In this document: positions 49,801-62,025 of the stretch, piece after piece
How positions within the stretch are numbered: the first letter of the stretch is position 1
Layout: every line of letters begins with the position of its first letter
Assembly: GCA_033439265.1 (NCBI GenBank)
Contig: JAVTVX010000002.1
Location: 5,342,001 to 5,406,000, forward strand
From: Dillenia suffruticosa
Lineage: Eukaryota > Streptophyta > Magnoliopsida > Dilleniales > Dilleniaceae
DNA: 64,000 nt
Reading direction: 5' to 3'
Notes under the pieces: model-generated
Databases searched by the model: none
The model's input: only the letters and a program-made list of their open reading frames with translations
Told to the model about the DNA's origin: nothing
Made by a program: the position numbers and the translations under genes

Positions 49801-52248
49801 TTCTGTGCTCCACCTCAAGGAAAATTTAAGAAATAGTGTTAGATTTATTGTGCAAACATGCTCTCTAAGCCTATTATGGTGACAAAACAGCCAGTGGTTA
49901 AGGTTATAGTCCTCCCTTTATCTTCTCAAATTGTAAGAGGTGGGCTGACACAAGATTACCTATTTATACAAACAAGGCTCCAATTTAGCACGATGCCTAA
50001 CCAGTCCACACATGCCAACATGATTACCACAATTCATCCCACTAACCTCAAACACATTTAAAAATCTTGTGAAAAGTTCAGGTAGAAATGGCTCCCAATC
50101 GAGGGAATCATAGTTCTTCACGACCCGAGCTATAACAGCGGCCCATTGACTGTTCCAAAATGGGCAATTTGGCATTGAATCCCATTGGTCCAAACATGTC
50201 CTAATCCAACCACTGTCATGCCACCAGTAGAAAGAATTGCTTCAATGATTAAAAGGATAACCTTAAAAGAAAGTTTAAAATTTTCAGGCTTATCAAAATA
50301 AAATAAGAAAAACAAAACAAAAATCAGATTTCTTACTTTGAGAAGAACTCTTCATTGTCCATGTTGGTGGGAAGAAAGAACCTCACAAATCCAGCACCTT
50401 CAGAGGATGAATTATGCCATGGATTTTCCAATAATGATCTGCACGGCTCACATCAATGAGAAGTATCAATAACAAAAACATCATTCAGCTGACAATGGTC
50501 TGTCCTTGAAGTTAGATGAATACCTAAATTCAGACCATATCTCAGCTGCAGAACCTTGTGGGAAGAACCTCCGAAATGATCGTACAAGGGACGTCACAGT
50601 CTCAAGATGGCGTTGTCTCAACTTCCACCCCTCTGGGCCAGAGTTCCTGTAAAAATTTTTGAATAAGTTAATCACATGACCCCCCAGGCCACGGTTAGAG
50701 ATTGTATTGGGCCAAGAAAAAGCTCAAGTATCAAACTTTTTTTAAGATTTTTCCATGACACTTCTTTGCTTCTTTTAGCAATAAGGCACCCTCTTAAAAG
50801 AATGAAAATTTGTAACACAAAAGGAAAATTACATATATGTGCCTGTACTGTTAATGACACAAAAATTCATTTTCACATTTAAAATTACTAGCTGTCTCAC
50901 CATCCATGTACACTAAACACCATAAACACTGAAAAATAACAAGACTATATGGCAATTCTTTGTGCGCAAAATCCATTGGCTTTACAAAATAATTTGTTCA
51001 AAATCAGGTTCTCAAGAAAATATCAAATTGCATAAACCAAGGATTAGGTGTAATTGAATCATATCATGGATAGGCTCAATGAGAACAACTATGCTAGAAA
51101 GGCCAGTTGAAAATACATAGAAAAATCTGCTAAAGAATGGGAGGAAATAAGATAGGTACTCGTCGGTCACATACTCATCTATCTGATATTCATTTTCACA
51201 TTTAAAATTACTAGCTTTCTCACCATCCATGTACACTAAACTCCCATAAACATTTAAAAACAACAAGACTATATAGCATTTCTTTGTGCATGAAATCCAT
51301 TGGCTTTACAAAATAATTTGTTCAGAAACAGGTTCTCAAGAAAATGTCAAATTACATAAACCCTGGATTTGGTGTAATTGAATCATATCATGGATAGAGT
51401 CGATCGGAACAGCCATATTAGGGAAACCAGTTGAAATCTTCACAGAAAATCTACTTAAGAATGGGTGGAAACAAGACAAGTACTCCTCAGTTACATACTC
51501 ATTTATCTGAAACTACAGATGGAGATGCCTAAGATAGCTCTGCACTTTCTAGAGAAGAGTTGCAAACTGTTACTCATGAGAGATGAGCTTGATACTCCTA
51601 ACCAAGCATCTTCCACCACACGCAACTTTTTTATTCAGGAATACCCTCTAGTCCTCTTAGTTCCTCTACATCCAGTGATTTAGCTCCATGGATTTTCAGT
51701 TCTACAGCATCCATTTTGCATATTATTTTTCATCCAGTATTTCTATTTTTGGTTTTTAAAAGACATTGTTAACAGGCATCTAACATAAATTTAATGAAGC
51801 ATATTCGAAGGGAAAGTTCTATAGTACTGCGGTTAGACCCGTATTATTGTATGGTACCGAGTGTTGGGCTATTAAACAACAACAAGAACAAAAAATGGTT
51901 ATAGAAGAAATGAGAATATTTAGGTGAATGTGTGGCAAAACTAGAAAGGATAGAATTAGAAATAAAGAGATTCGTAACAAGTTGGGAGTTAGTTCAATTG
52001 TGGATCAAATGTGAGAGTGTCGTCTGAGATGGTTTGGTCATGTGCAAAAAAGACCCAATGACACTCCGGTTAGGAGAACCGAAAACTTAAATATAGGAGA
52101 ATTAGAAAAACGTAGAGATAGACCGTTGAAAATTTGGATACAAATTATTCGTAAAGATATAACAGTTAAGAATATAGACGAGAAGATGATTTTGAATAGG
52201 AATGAGTGGCGTAGAAAAATCCGCACAAATTAACTTAACATATTTTAG

Positions 52249-52293
<45 letters not shown>

Positions 52294-55200
52294 AATTCCC
52301 TTTTTTTCTTATTTTTATTATTTTTATTTTTATTGCTATTTTTTTATTTCTCTTTTAGTGTATTTCTTTATTTATTTTATTTATTATTTACTTTTTTTTT
52401 TAAATCATTTTTAAATTTGTCTCTCAAATGGCCGACCCCAAATTATTGGGTTTAAGACTCAGTTTATTGTTGTTGTGTATCAATCATGGTCACAATTATA
52501 GTGATATAGACTGCAACAGGTGTTATAAACAAAAAATCAGAATCTCGGACCAAACCATTTCCTTTCAAATCATATAAAACCCATTAATACATTAAATTTA
52601 GTCGGCTTATGGTAAGTATCCATGTTTCAAGAGTAATTATCAATGTTATTCTCTAGGCAATTCAATCATTTAAGTACTATTAACTTTTTATCAAGAGTAT
52701 CATTAAAATGTATAAAGTTGAAATATATAAGTTAAACAAGACAGCCATTTAGTTAGAAAAATTTTTGGATAGAAAAAAAAAACATATATATAAAGAAAGG
52801 GGGAAAGAGTTGCAAATGAACGTGGGGAGTATAAGCTCCTCCCAAGTAATCCAAACAACACAAATACAAGAAAAGACATCAATGCAATAGCTTTCCTTTT
52901 AGTTAGAAAAAGAGAATTATGTTAGATATAGGAGATAATATACAAGATAATATACAAAAACTTTCAAGGATTAAAAGGTCTTAGAAGTGACGGGAAAAGC
53001 AAAAACAAAAACAAGGGGCTAAAACACGACTGCCCTCTAATGTTCAACTCTTCTAAGCTATACTCCTTATAAATGCCAGAAGAGTGAGCCCACAAAGAAG
53101 TGAATCAATGAAATCAGTTGTCTGAGTTCTGAATATCTTTATACTGCACTCCCTCCAAATACACCAAGGAATAGCTAGAAATGCACTAAGAATCCTTCTT
53201 CATTCCAAAACCTCTAAAACTCATGAGAAACAAATAATAAAGGCTATTAGGTCAAACCCAAACATCATCATACACCACAAATAAACGGTGGCACATCTCC
53301 CACGTGACAAAACAATGTAAAAATAAGTGATCTCCAATTTCAGAGCTGTTATAGCACATCCGAAAAGTTTTGGATCGGGATGATAATACTTCCAAAATAA
53401 GTGATCTAATAGACACATCCAAAAAGTTCGGCATTGAAGATGATAGAAATGATGAAGGAATTGAGAGATAACAAAGATATCATGATCAGGATCATAGTGA
53501 CCATGATGATGTGGATAGTACCTCTAAAGTAGAAAATGCACTACTCATCAAGGAGATCTATGATCAGGAAGACACTTGTTTGAAATCACAAACTTCTTGG
53601 TGCTCATTCCATCATTGAAAATTTGAAAAGTGATTCCCAAGATATGGAAGAAAACCTTAATTGGACAACCTGATCTAAATCCATGTCGGCAAAATCAAGA
53701 TACAATGCAGTGGACCAGGTATAAGGTCGAATTCTGGTGAGGATTTCAATGTGCCTTCAAATAATACTCTAGTCCATTACAATTTTGACATATGTTCTCC
53801 GTGTTCTGAAAACCATGTTTGATTTTTTATTCGGTTGTGCTTCCAGGTACTCAGAAGGGAAACCAAAGCTGTGGTTAAGATATTTTACCCACACCAATTG
53901 AAAGCTTGAAATTCACTCTAAAGTGCTTAATGCTCTCCTGCAATAGATGCTAGAAGGAAGAAATCCAAACTACTGGAACTCTAGCCCATGGGAGAGGCAA
54001 CCATGATTAGAACTACAAATGAACCAAGCCATTGATGAATGGCTCATTGATTTAGCCAAACAAGCAAGCAGGAACACAATGTTGAGGCACATTTATTAGA
54101 CCAACCAAGTTGAACATAGAGTTCACATGAGTAGTCTCATTTAAAAATCAAATCATATGGTTCAACTAGCTGAGCTAAGCTTGAATAATATTCCCAAGAT
54201 CATCTACCAATAAGTCCCAACTTGTTTAGAAATGAAATAAGGTTAAGCTCTTCTCCATCGTCTTGGAGGTGTCACAATACACCATTTGTACACAAACTCG
54301 GAGAAGCCACCATGGCCCAACTGCAAGGAGTGTCATCTCAGAGCTCAGACGTAGACTATGAAGGAGTAGCTTTTTATAGTGACGGGTCCATATTGTAATG
54401 TTTTGACAACTTTCTATTTTTGCTTTGTTTTATTTTGTTTTAAAAAAATGTTTAGACAGGTGGGGACACATTATGTGCAAAGTTTGATCATTGGAAAAAC
54501 ACCTAACTTTGAAAATACTATTGCTCAAGCATTTTAATATTTCCTCCTAGCAGGAGCCCTAAGGCTTATAAAGCTCTATAGGGGACAAAGATATTTGACA
54601 TAGAACTCAAACCTATTCTTGACCCTTGGTTTAGCTTACCCACAGCTTCCTTGGCAGTTAAGTTGTGACCACTCTTTCTAACTAATAAAAATTATTGTTG
54701 TCTGAATCATGTTTCTCATGTATTCCCTTTCATAAACAATTGTTCTACGTGGTAGTGCAAACACCACAAGTGCATCCCAGTACATTAAAAGCACCACTCA
54801 ATCAATTTGCGTATTTAAGACTGAAACTCGACTATGCTCATGCCCTTGAATTGCCTCCTCCTAAAGCACATTGTACATCTCTAGCATGTTAAAAGCTAGG
54901 CCCGGAACATGGGAAAGGAGGGCAAATAGCAATAGTTTCATTATAGCAATGCCATCCCTTGTTACAGATAAATAATAAAAGAGATCTGACTGAAATATAA
55001 TGCCATGAATGGGATGAAGGAGATAATGTTTTTGTGCACAAGTGAATAGACCTTGCAGACATGAAGAGAGAGGGTTTCAGAAAATTAGAAAGCAATAATT
55101 GATTTTTTAAGAGACCAAGAAAGATCAAGCACAATGAGCATGAGAAAGGAATGGACTCTTTGTATAAATGACAGAAATGGCTCCTTACAAAATACAGAGT

Positions 55201-57025
55201 TTGATTCAAACTTGAAAAGAAGTGTGAGAAAATTAGCTCATTTGATTAGCACCAGCCTCATGGGGTTGGAAAGCAAGTTTATAAAACTATCAGTAATAAG
55301 CAGCAGAAAGCATTGTTCATTCAAAAGCAGTATGGAAAGAGTATCTCCCTCCCCTTTCCACCCATGGTACAATCAATTGCAAAACCAAATATGCCTAACA
55401 GAAAATAAATTTTGTATGCACAAATTACTAGAGACTCTCTGGCAAGAAACATAGCTTCAAGTCCAATTAGAAACTGACCTTTTAAAATGCGTGTTTACCA
55501 AAGTGTCATAGAACAGCCGCCATTGAACTTTCAAATTCAACTTCTTTCGATACTTATTTAGCAATCTGACAAGAATGTTGCCCCATCTAACCTAATCATC
55601 AAGACCAAGAGAACTCATTTTGACAAAGCATAAAATCAAGAAGACATATGCATCAGGAATAATAATAATTCAACAACAAAAATGGATTAAAGAATTGCTC
55701 GTTTGGACAAGCGGTAACACCTGGGCATAGAGCTTGTCAGCTGACATTTGAAATAGTTCTAACCCAACTTCCACCAAAGCACTCACATCCTCTGTGGATA
55801 ATTCACTCTTTGCTTTTATATATCTGCAAAAGAAAGGAAATAAAAAGTGTGAAAAAGCCCAAGTATATACCAAAGCAATCATGACTCAAAACACTGAATC
55901 CTGTACACTACTCATCTTCCATCTAAAAGCTTCAGTTACTTGTCCTATATTGCACAATAGATTGAAACCTAGGATTAGATAAATAAACAAATAAATTTGT
56001 GTGTATACTCATGCAACTTGATACTAATCACTGAATAAAGAAGTGATCAATCAACTAATCTAACTTCTAAAATGACCACTGAAATTTTGATCATGTTTTA
56101 CATGTCAGTTACTAAATTGAAACTCATCTATTTAACACATCCAAAAACATCATGGTTCAGTACCCACCTGGTGGACTCCTTACCTGAGCTGTTATAAGCA
56201 GAAGAGATGACTTTGAAGGGTCCTCATAAGCATGGATGAATGTGACAAACTGGTTTGAGTGTGACACACAATCAATTCCCTAAACCTTGATTGTTTGTTT
56301 GGACATTCTGTCCACTCTGGTGATCAGCATTATGCCAATCTATGAGTGACACTATATTCATCTCAAAGTATGCAAGAAGATAGGGAGTAGATAAGGGTTA
56401 GAAGATCGACCCTCCTTACTGTGAGTCCTTTCGAAACAAAGGAATAGCTACAGGCTGATGAGATCGACCTCAGTATTTCTAAGATGTTTATGTATCAGGC
56501 CTTTCATAGTGCTTCTTCGAAAAGCAGCCATTCCTTTCCCTCATTCTATAAATATTTCGTTAACAGTCTTGGTCACTCAATGTAAGCTCCAAATGAGTTC
56601 TGAGTTATCCTTATCTATCAAAAATCTAAAAAGTATATGCATTAGCATAAAACATTAATCCAGTACTATTGCTCCCAGTACTTTCCTGACTTAAGGAACA
56701 GCCATAAACCCTAACTATAGCTTCAAGATAATCTTATCTACGACATCCATCAAAGTTTCAAGTCCGATTGAAATTTTAACTAATTTTCTCCTAAAAACTC
56801 ATGGCTCCAGAATGTATCTATACAGTATCCTACCCAAAAGTTCAACTGATGGGAATCAATGATATGAGGCAATGTTATTCAAATAGATTCTATTTGTGAT
56901 ATAATGCAAGTTCAGTTTTATGTCATTTATCTGAATTACGATGAACATAATGTAATTCATTTATATCTTGATCTCATCAAATCTGTAAGGACTTCAACTT
57001 GTATCAAACTTAAAAAAAAAAAAAA

Positions 57026-57061
<36 letters not shown>

Positions 57062-58143
57062 CCTTGCTTAGCCCATTGTGAAACCACCAATTGGTCTAAA
57101 AGCTTAACCTAATGGAAACAAACATGTTCATTATTTCATTATTCCACATCTTTAGCACTCCTCCTCGCATATAAGTTTATGATCAATGAGTTATAAGAGG
57201 GTCCAAAACATGTGGAAGTGAAATGTCTAAACACAGGTAGGAATGGAAAACCCCAACTTAAAAGAATGAAAATTGAGTGTCTAGCATATAAAGATATATT
57301 AGCCCAAAATGTAAAAGCTTAAGCTTTTGCATCAATTCCATTAGCAACTTGAAAAGTTGACAAATTCTCATAATAAACGTTTCTCTTATACTTTTCTTCG
57401 GCTAATTAAAAAGGTTGAGGGGAATACCAACTTAGTAACCCCTCTGAGAATAAATAAGGGCCAACGTCCCCAAGTGCCAAAGTTACTACCCATTGGGCAA
57501 GGTCGTCAATGGCCCACCGAAATACTTGTGGTCCAGCTCTTCTCTTATACTCACTCCCTTTTTTTTGCTAATTAAAATGATAGAGCCAGGATAAAGCATG
57601 GGATATTAGCATAGTCACGCCCTCTAAGCGAATACCATAAGGCCTCAATCCACTGCAGCGTGTCCTGTTCTAGCCATAGCGACTGCCCATTGAGCGAGCC
57701 TGCCACCAGAGCCCCACCAAAGTGCTCTTATACTAAATTACTCAACAACTAGTCTTACAGGTAATTCAAGCTGATCAATTTGATCCAAAAAAGAGAAAAT
57801 AAATAAAGAAGGGGCACATATTCATATTAAATTGAAATTCAACACCGCCATGCCTCAAAAAGATTGTCAATTCCATTGATTCAAAAGCATACCATTCTCA
57901 AGGGAATTCAAGATGCAAGGAACGAAGAAATGAGAACTCAATCGATAAGAAAATAGACAACAGACATGAACGGAACACTCACAGGTCGATGACGGGGCAA
58001 AATTTGAGAGTGGCGTAGACAGATTCAGGATCATCAGGACGATAACTCTCCTTCACAGTCTTCACAACAAGAGCAAACGATTCTTTCTCCTTCTTCGTTT
58101 CCTCCGCGACTGGGGGAGGCAGCCAAGCATTGTACAGATGCAT
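26213..58143 (-). CDS. PA200: Proteasome activator PA200/Blm10 (35 exons, 1813 aa)
   Basis: A HEAT-repeat cap that binds 20S proteasome ends without ATP. The start MHLYNAWLPPPVAEETKKEK and the end SSSSYFA (a HbYX-like tail for gate opening) match the plant orthologue. Other landmarks: NALLGMDANDPPKTLATMQL, WPRTPSWISLLGSD, VREHAAAVLAGLMKGGDE. Exons in transcript order: 57983-58143, 55721-55823, 55479-55591, 50524-50646, 50337-50438, 50047-50212, 49039-49149, 48881-48948, 48690-48791, 48393-48609, 47939-48172, 47722-47849, 47379-47496, 47072-47290, 46835-46990, 46538-46614, 46227-46435, 40914-41130, 40577-40656, 40367-40484, 40114-40284, 38779-38947, 38653-38696, 38443-38485, 38221-38366, 37864-37958, 36868-37769, 35505-35786, 35314-35409, 34214-34392, 33765-33846, 32251-32375, 31641-31730, 26349-26502, 26213-26254. 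They sum to 5442 nt in phase with no stop. Intron 31 uses a GC donor. Introns 3, 17 and 33 are about 5 kb each and retroelement-laden. Confidence 0.95.
26627..26865 (-). repeat. 3' LTR of the intron-33 copia derivative
   Basis: A 239-bp LTR. It shares with the right copy the segments around TAGTGAAAGGGTGC and TTCTTTATTG, and starts with TG next to the TSD. Its inner edge has lost the canonical CA (AAGC instead of AACA). Confidence 0.8.
27491..30423. mobile_element. Gypsy-type solo LTR nested in the copia LTR
   Basis: A 2933-bp unit starting TGTAACACC and ending GGTTCGGGGCGTGACA, ends typical of large plant Ty3/gypsy LTRs. Near-matching TSDs are CGATT (27486-27490) and CAATT (30424-30428). 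No gag-pol is present and there is only one LTR, so this is a solo LTR left by recombination. Inside are (AT)n, (TAA)n, an A-run (about 27756-27780), CT-repeats (27858-27925), a GC-rich part (27930-28470) and a hairpin-like segment near 29290-29335. Long open frames on both strands of the GC-rich part are low-complexity and not credible genes. Orientation is not established. Confidence 0.8.
42464..42937 (+). repeat. 5' LTR of the intron-17 gypsy element
   Basis: Diverged copy of 45324-45807, sharing for example GATTAAGA-TTTAAGAGTT and GTGTGATACTT. Edges are approximate. Confidence 0.7.
43140..43900 (+). pseudogene. Gypsy gag remnant
   Basis: The open part at 43407-43817 reads MSVTEYIERFDKLIIWCLKE and YNLEDAFLLALEAEQYLRQ, typical of the Ty3/gypsy Retrotrans_gag region. 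Past it, in a shifted frame, a zinc-knuckle relic (FKCHGKGHCAYQSPKC) has lost two of its expected cysteines. The upstream part contains stops. Confidence 0.85.
45324..45807 (+). repeat. 3' LTR of the intron-17 gypsy element
   Basis: Second copy of the repeat, preceded by a purine-rich GAAGAGATGATGGGGGA that may be the polypurine tract. It is strongly diverged from the 5' copy, so the insertion is old. Confidence 0.7.
50865..51507. repeat. 323-bp tandem duplication in PA200 intron 3
   Basis: Units 50865-51187 and 51188-about 51507 both start ATTCATTTTCACATTTAAAA and share most of their length (for example GGCTTTACAAAATAATTTGT). I estimate about 90% identity. There is no coding content. Confidence 0.9.
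51770..52477 (+). mobile_element. 5'-truncated RTE-type LINE in PA200 intron 3
   Basis: The conceptual C-terminal part of a LINE reverse transcriptase reads GTECWAIKQQQEQKM, then MCGKTRKDRIRNKEIRNKLG, RLRWFGHVQKRP and NEWRRKIRTN. It has stops. After an (AT)-rich spacer the end reads GGCCGACCCCAAATTATTGG and finishes in TTGTTGTTGT, the usual 3' end of plant RTE LINEs. It is inserted antisense to PA200. Confidence 0.85.
52950..53440 (-). mobile_element. zf-RVT type LINE fragment in PA200 intron 3
   Basis: The minus strand reads GDHLFLHCFVTWEMCHRLF, matching the zinc-binding region (zf-RVT) behind plant LINE reverse transcriptases. Weakly similar sequence follows downstream in broken frames. 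There are no ends or TSD. Confidence 0.6.
53441..55478. other. Remainder of PA200 intron 3, nothing recognised
   Basis: Unique-looking intron DNA. Short open frames (54695-54892, 55134-55454) show no domain. Confidence 0.4.
57009..57060. repeat. A-run and (TAA)n microsatellite, PA200 intron 1
   Basis: About 20 A residues followed by about ten TAA units. It may be the tail of an old retroposon. Confidence 0.85.
57370..57735. repeat. Diverged ~155-165 bp tandem repeat, PA200 intron 1
   Basis: Two units share GCTAATTAAAA, AGT(A/C)AC-CCCTCT, GCCCATTG-GC and CTCTTATACT in the same order. They are strongly diverged and the edges are approximate. Confidence 0.5.
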
Positions 58144-58480
58144 CTTCTCTCTCTCGCAAACGACTAATGAAGATTTCTTGCTCCCCAATTGAGTACTTAT
58201 AATATTGATGATTTTCTTTTGGAGCAAGAAAGGCGAAATGAAAAGGAAAAGTCCAGTCCGAGAGAGAGAAAGAGAGTCAACCAGTGAATAAGAGTAATAA
58301 AGGGACGGACGAGGGAACCGGGAGTAATGGTGTGAGGTTGGGTAAGTGACCGGGATCTCCCGGTCACCATCACACGTCGCCTTTGAATCAGCCACTGATA
58401 TCTTGTCTGCTGCGGTACTCATGCGGTCGAGTTTTGAGTCTCAACTCACGGTCGAACATTTTCAGCCTGTGTTTGAGATC
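58144..58480 (-). promoter_or_regulatory. PA200 5' leader and proximal upstream region
   Basis: The frame of the PA200 start codon stays open upstream to another ATG at 58422, a 93-codon extension with no recognised domain. It contains a GA-rich leader around 58255-58280. The family's conserved N-terminus begins at the ATG at 58143, so I chose that start. Confidence 0.5.
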
Positions 58481-59849
58481 AAGTGAAAATTTACCAAAAA
58501 CTATAATAATAATAATAATAATTTCTACTTTATTTTCCATTTTAAATTCTGTTGTTGTTTGGGGAAAAAAAGAAAGAAAGAAAATATGAAATTTATTTTT
58601 AACTCCATAAAATATGAATTTTAAAAAATTAAAAAAACAAGATAATACTTGTAAGTAAACTCCACATCAATTTATCTCTAATATGAATATTATAAAATAA
58701 TTTTATGAAATTTCAAAGGGTCATAAAAATTGAAACCTTAACAAAAATCAAATGAAACATTGCTGGCTTGATTGAAGTTACAAATTCATCCTTACTCGAA
58801 ATGATCGTTATATTGTTAGACTCTTATCTATCTCTCCTTTTTTTCTACTCTTTCTATTATTTTTATCTTTCTCCGATCTTGATTAATTAATCTCTCTTTT
58901 CCTTGCTCTCTCAACTCTTTCTCTCATTCTATCATCCTATCTATCTCTATCTTTATAGTGAAGAGGGAGAGAGAGAGGAGTGAGAGAGAGATTGATATCG
59001 ATTCAATAGAGAAAGAAAAGATTTATGTCGATCAATCGAGACAAACGGTTAAGATAGAGAAAGAAGAATGAAGATGATGAACTCTCTCATTTTCTCTCTC
59101 TTCAACAATAAGAAGAGAGAAAAATAAAGAGAAATTGAGATCCAATTGATAAAGCGAGAACACATATGCCAATCAATAGAGAGAGATTGATTGATCATTG
59201 TTGATTGGGGTCATTGATTACGATACAAGAGAAAAGAGATCAGAAAAGAAAACACACATGACCAAAGAAGAGAGAATTTTCTACCAAGTCAATTATTTCA
59301 TCTAAGGACAAAATTGTTATCTCACCTAAATCAGCAATCTTTATGAATTTTACGAAAAACCATCATGGTTTTGAAATTTATTTGTGATTTAAAATTTTTA
59401 TATTTGTTTTCTCCACTTTTCAATTATTTCCCAAAATTAATTATCTTTAGACCTAAAAGATAAAAGTTTTCTTTCATGCAAAAAGCATATTAAATTATTA
59501 GTATTTTGTTGAATCCATACCGACAAATTCGCTTAAACATTGTGGTTTCAATTTAAATTAAAATTTTCATAACAATGAATAGTCTGGAATCGAATAGCTA
59601 GCATTGTTATAAATTCGAAAAAATTTGAATGGATATCCAATATATATTAACATATGAAAAGTGAATATTTTTTAAAAATACACATGATGTCATTATTACA
59701 ATTACCAATATTTTTTTGTATATGTCAAGTTATGTTATCTTAAATATCATAATATTGAAATATCATATATTTTGAAAAATATTTAATTATCTTGACTTTA
59801 AATCTTTTATTTTATGTACATACTCTAATTTGTATAAATATGTCATTTA
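58481..59849. other. AT-rich intergenic DNA, no gene
   Basis: A (TAA)n repeat (58503-58522) and GA/CT-rich stretches around 58830-59120 with ATTGATTGATC-like words. No domain found. Confidence 0.45.
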
Positions 59850-61400
59850 TTCAATGTATTAAATATATATACAAAATAATAGAGAAAATAAAATTATTCT
59901 CTCTAAAATTATTCTCTATCTACATTGCATCTATTATCTGAGTTTCTCATAATTTCTAAATTTTATAATACGTTATCGGCATAACTCTACCTTGGCAAAT
60001 TATTGAAGAGTGGAAGATCTTATTTTTCAAGGTGATCTTGAGATAAGCTTGTTTATTAATTTTTCTTGTGGCTAATTTTATCAAAAAAAAATTTTTTCTC
60101 TTGATATTTTCAGAAAGAACTATTTATCATATATTTTTTATGTTAAAATGTATATTGATGCGATGGTTTTGGAGACACTATCAAAGCAAACAATTCTATC
60201 GTACAAGATATGAAGAAACATTAATAATGGGAAGATATGACCACATGAAAATGGTTGTTCTTTTACTATTACAATCCTCTTGATTTATGGAATAATTTGG
60301 ATGAAAGATATAATCACCTAAAAATGATTTTTCTTCTTAAATCCTAATATAATTGGTCACATTTGAAACTACAAGATTTCAATTCAATTAGTGAATACAA
60401 TTATGAAAATTTCAAAATCATGTCCCAATTGAAGTTTTGCAAAAAAATATTAATGAGAAAGATATGGAAAAAAATCTCTACTTTTCATATCTCAAATTGA
60501 TTCCTGTAGTAGCAATATCAGAAAAACAGATTCAAAATATTCTGAATTGATTTTATATCTGTTTGTAGTTGAACAAAATAATGAATTACTGATAAAAAAA
60601 TAATGAAATTTGACCTACTAGTTCTAATCTATTCCCTGATATGAATGTGACTAAATATTCTTATGAATTTGGAAGAGGCAATGGTCATGATTAGAAAGTT
60701 TACTGTAATGATTATTGAGGTCATGCAAATTCATCAAATTATTAGTAGCAAATTTATCGAACCACCAAAGATGGAAAAATTATGATGAAAAATAAGACAA
60801 AGAAAAGATAATATGAATATTGTCAAAAATCTGAGATCAATAAAAGGTGCCTCATTGATAATACTATAATACATATAATATTTAAAAGTAAGAATTACTT
60901 CTTTTACCTGAACTTGAAATAAACAACTGTTAATATCATAAGTGATACTAAAAAATTAGTTAAAGGTTTCGGTAAAATACAAATATATATCTCATTGAAA
61001 AAACAAAATTGGCCATAAATAATACACTATATTCCGCCAAGTCTTGAAAAAAGTTACTAAGTTTTAAAGAATCAGTTGAAATGGGTATCATGTTGAGATA
61101 ATGATTGATACAAATGTTGAATATTTGAGCACCCGGCATGATTGACTAGTATATCCTGAATATATAATAATGAGATTGTTGATTGAAAATTCACATAACC
61201 ATACATTGAAAATCAGAATGTACTAAAAACAAGCGAATTTTCATACGTTGTTTGTTGTTAAGAAAAATTTATTACAAAACTTTCACTAATTAAAATAGGA
61301 ATTGAATCCCCTGGACTTCTAGAAAGAAATCATTGTGAAATATGTAAACTAATTCATCCAGCATGCAAACCTTTAGTATTTCTACGTAACATCACTTTTC
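59850..61400 (+). mobile_element. Decayed copia element, LTR end, gag and pre-integrase
   Basis: An LTR-end-like segment (TTATAATACGTTATCGGCA near 59962-59980) resembles the CACGTTATCAGCACG junction of TNT1-94-like plant elements. Gag relics follow (EETLIMGRYDHMKMVVL at 60205-60260; YSYEFGRGNGHD near 60660-60690), then protease/GAG-pre-integrase relics ending around 61290-61380 (GIESPGLLERNHCEIC with one substitution). Many stops and shifts. RT and the right end are not seen. Confidence 0.7.
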
Positions 61401-62025
61401 AATCCTTCACAAATTGGTTTTCTCACACTAAACCGAAAACAATGACTCACAATTTTTGGTCTATTAAACTATCAATCAAGTAAGAAGGGAATGTCAAAAA
61501 TGAGAGATTTTAATTCTCAGATTTGCAGAATTAATTTCAACTTTTAAAATACTCGAAAAAGATTGAAAAATTGAAAAACAGACAAAGACGAGCAATAAAT
61601 ACAAGTGAAGAATTTGTTTAGAGATTCAATTGAGTATTCACTATCTTCTATTATTTATTTCTTTTCTCCGATATTTATTATGGCATTAAAGAAATCCGTT
61701 AAAAATTTGTTAATTTCGAACGTTTCACATTTAATATCCGCCATTAATATTCTATGCAACAATATTCATTTTTTGTGCTGAAACTCTACTCTCCCACTCG
61801 TGCTACTTCCATATTAACCAATCAAAGTTTGTTTATACTACATTTGAATATTAGTTTTGATCGAAATAGAAATATTTAAAAATTCAAAAAAAGAATATGA
61901 TTGTTGAGTTCAAATCTATTTTGAATATAAGTTTTTGACAATTTCGGATCGAAACGTTTAAATGGCACATAAACTTGAATTCAAAAATTTAGTATTGCGT
62001 TCTTAACTAAACAGGTCGACAAGAC
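61401..62025. other. AT-rich DNA, no gene
   Basis: Nothing recognisable, possibly further copia decay. Confidence 0.4.

Noticed and set aside
55479-55499. A 20-nt micro-exon seemed to be needed between PA200 exons 3 and 4.
   Set aside because: An apparent donor (GTAAAC) at 55498 misled the first reading. Exon 3 simply continues to 55479 through a conserved-looking THFKR segment and then uses GTCAGT, which restores phase without any extra exon.
57357-57575. Plus-strand open frame in PA200 intron 1.
   Set aside because: It lies within the diverged tandem repeat and has no domain.
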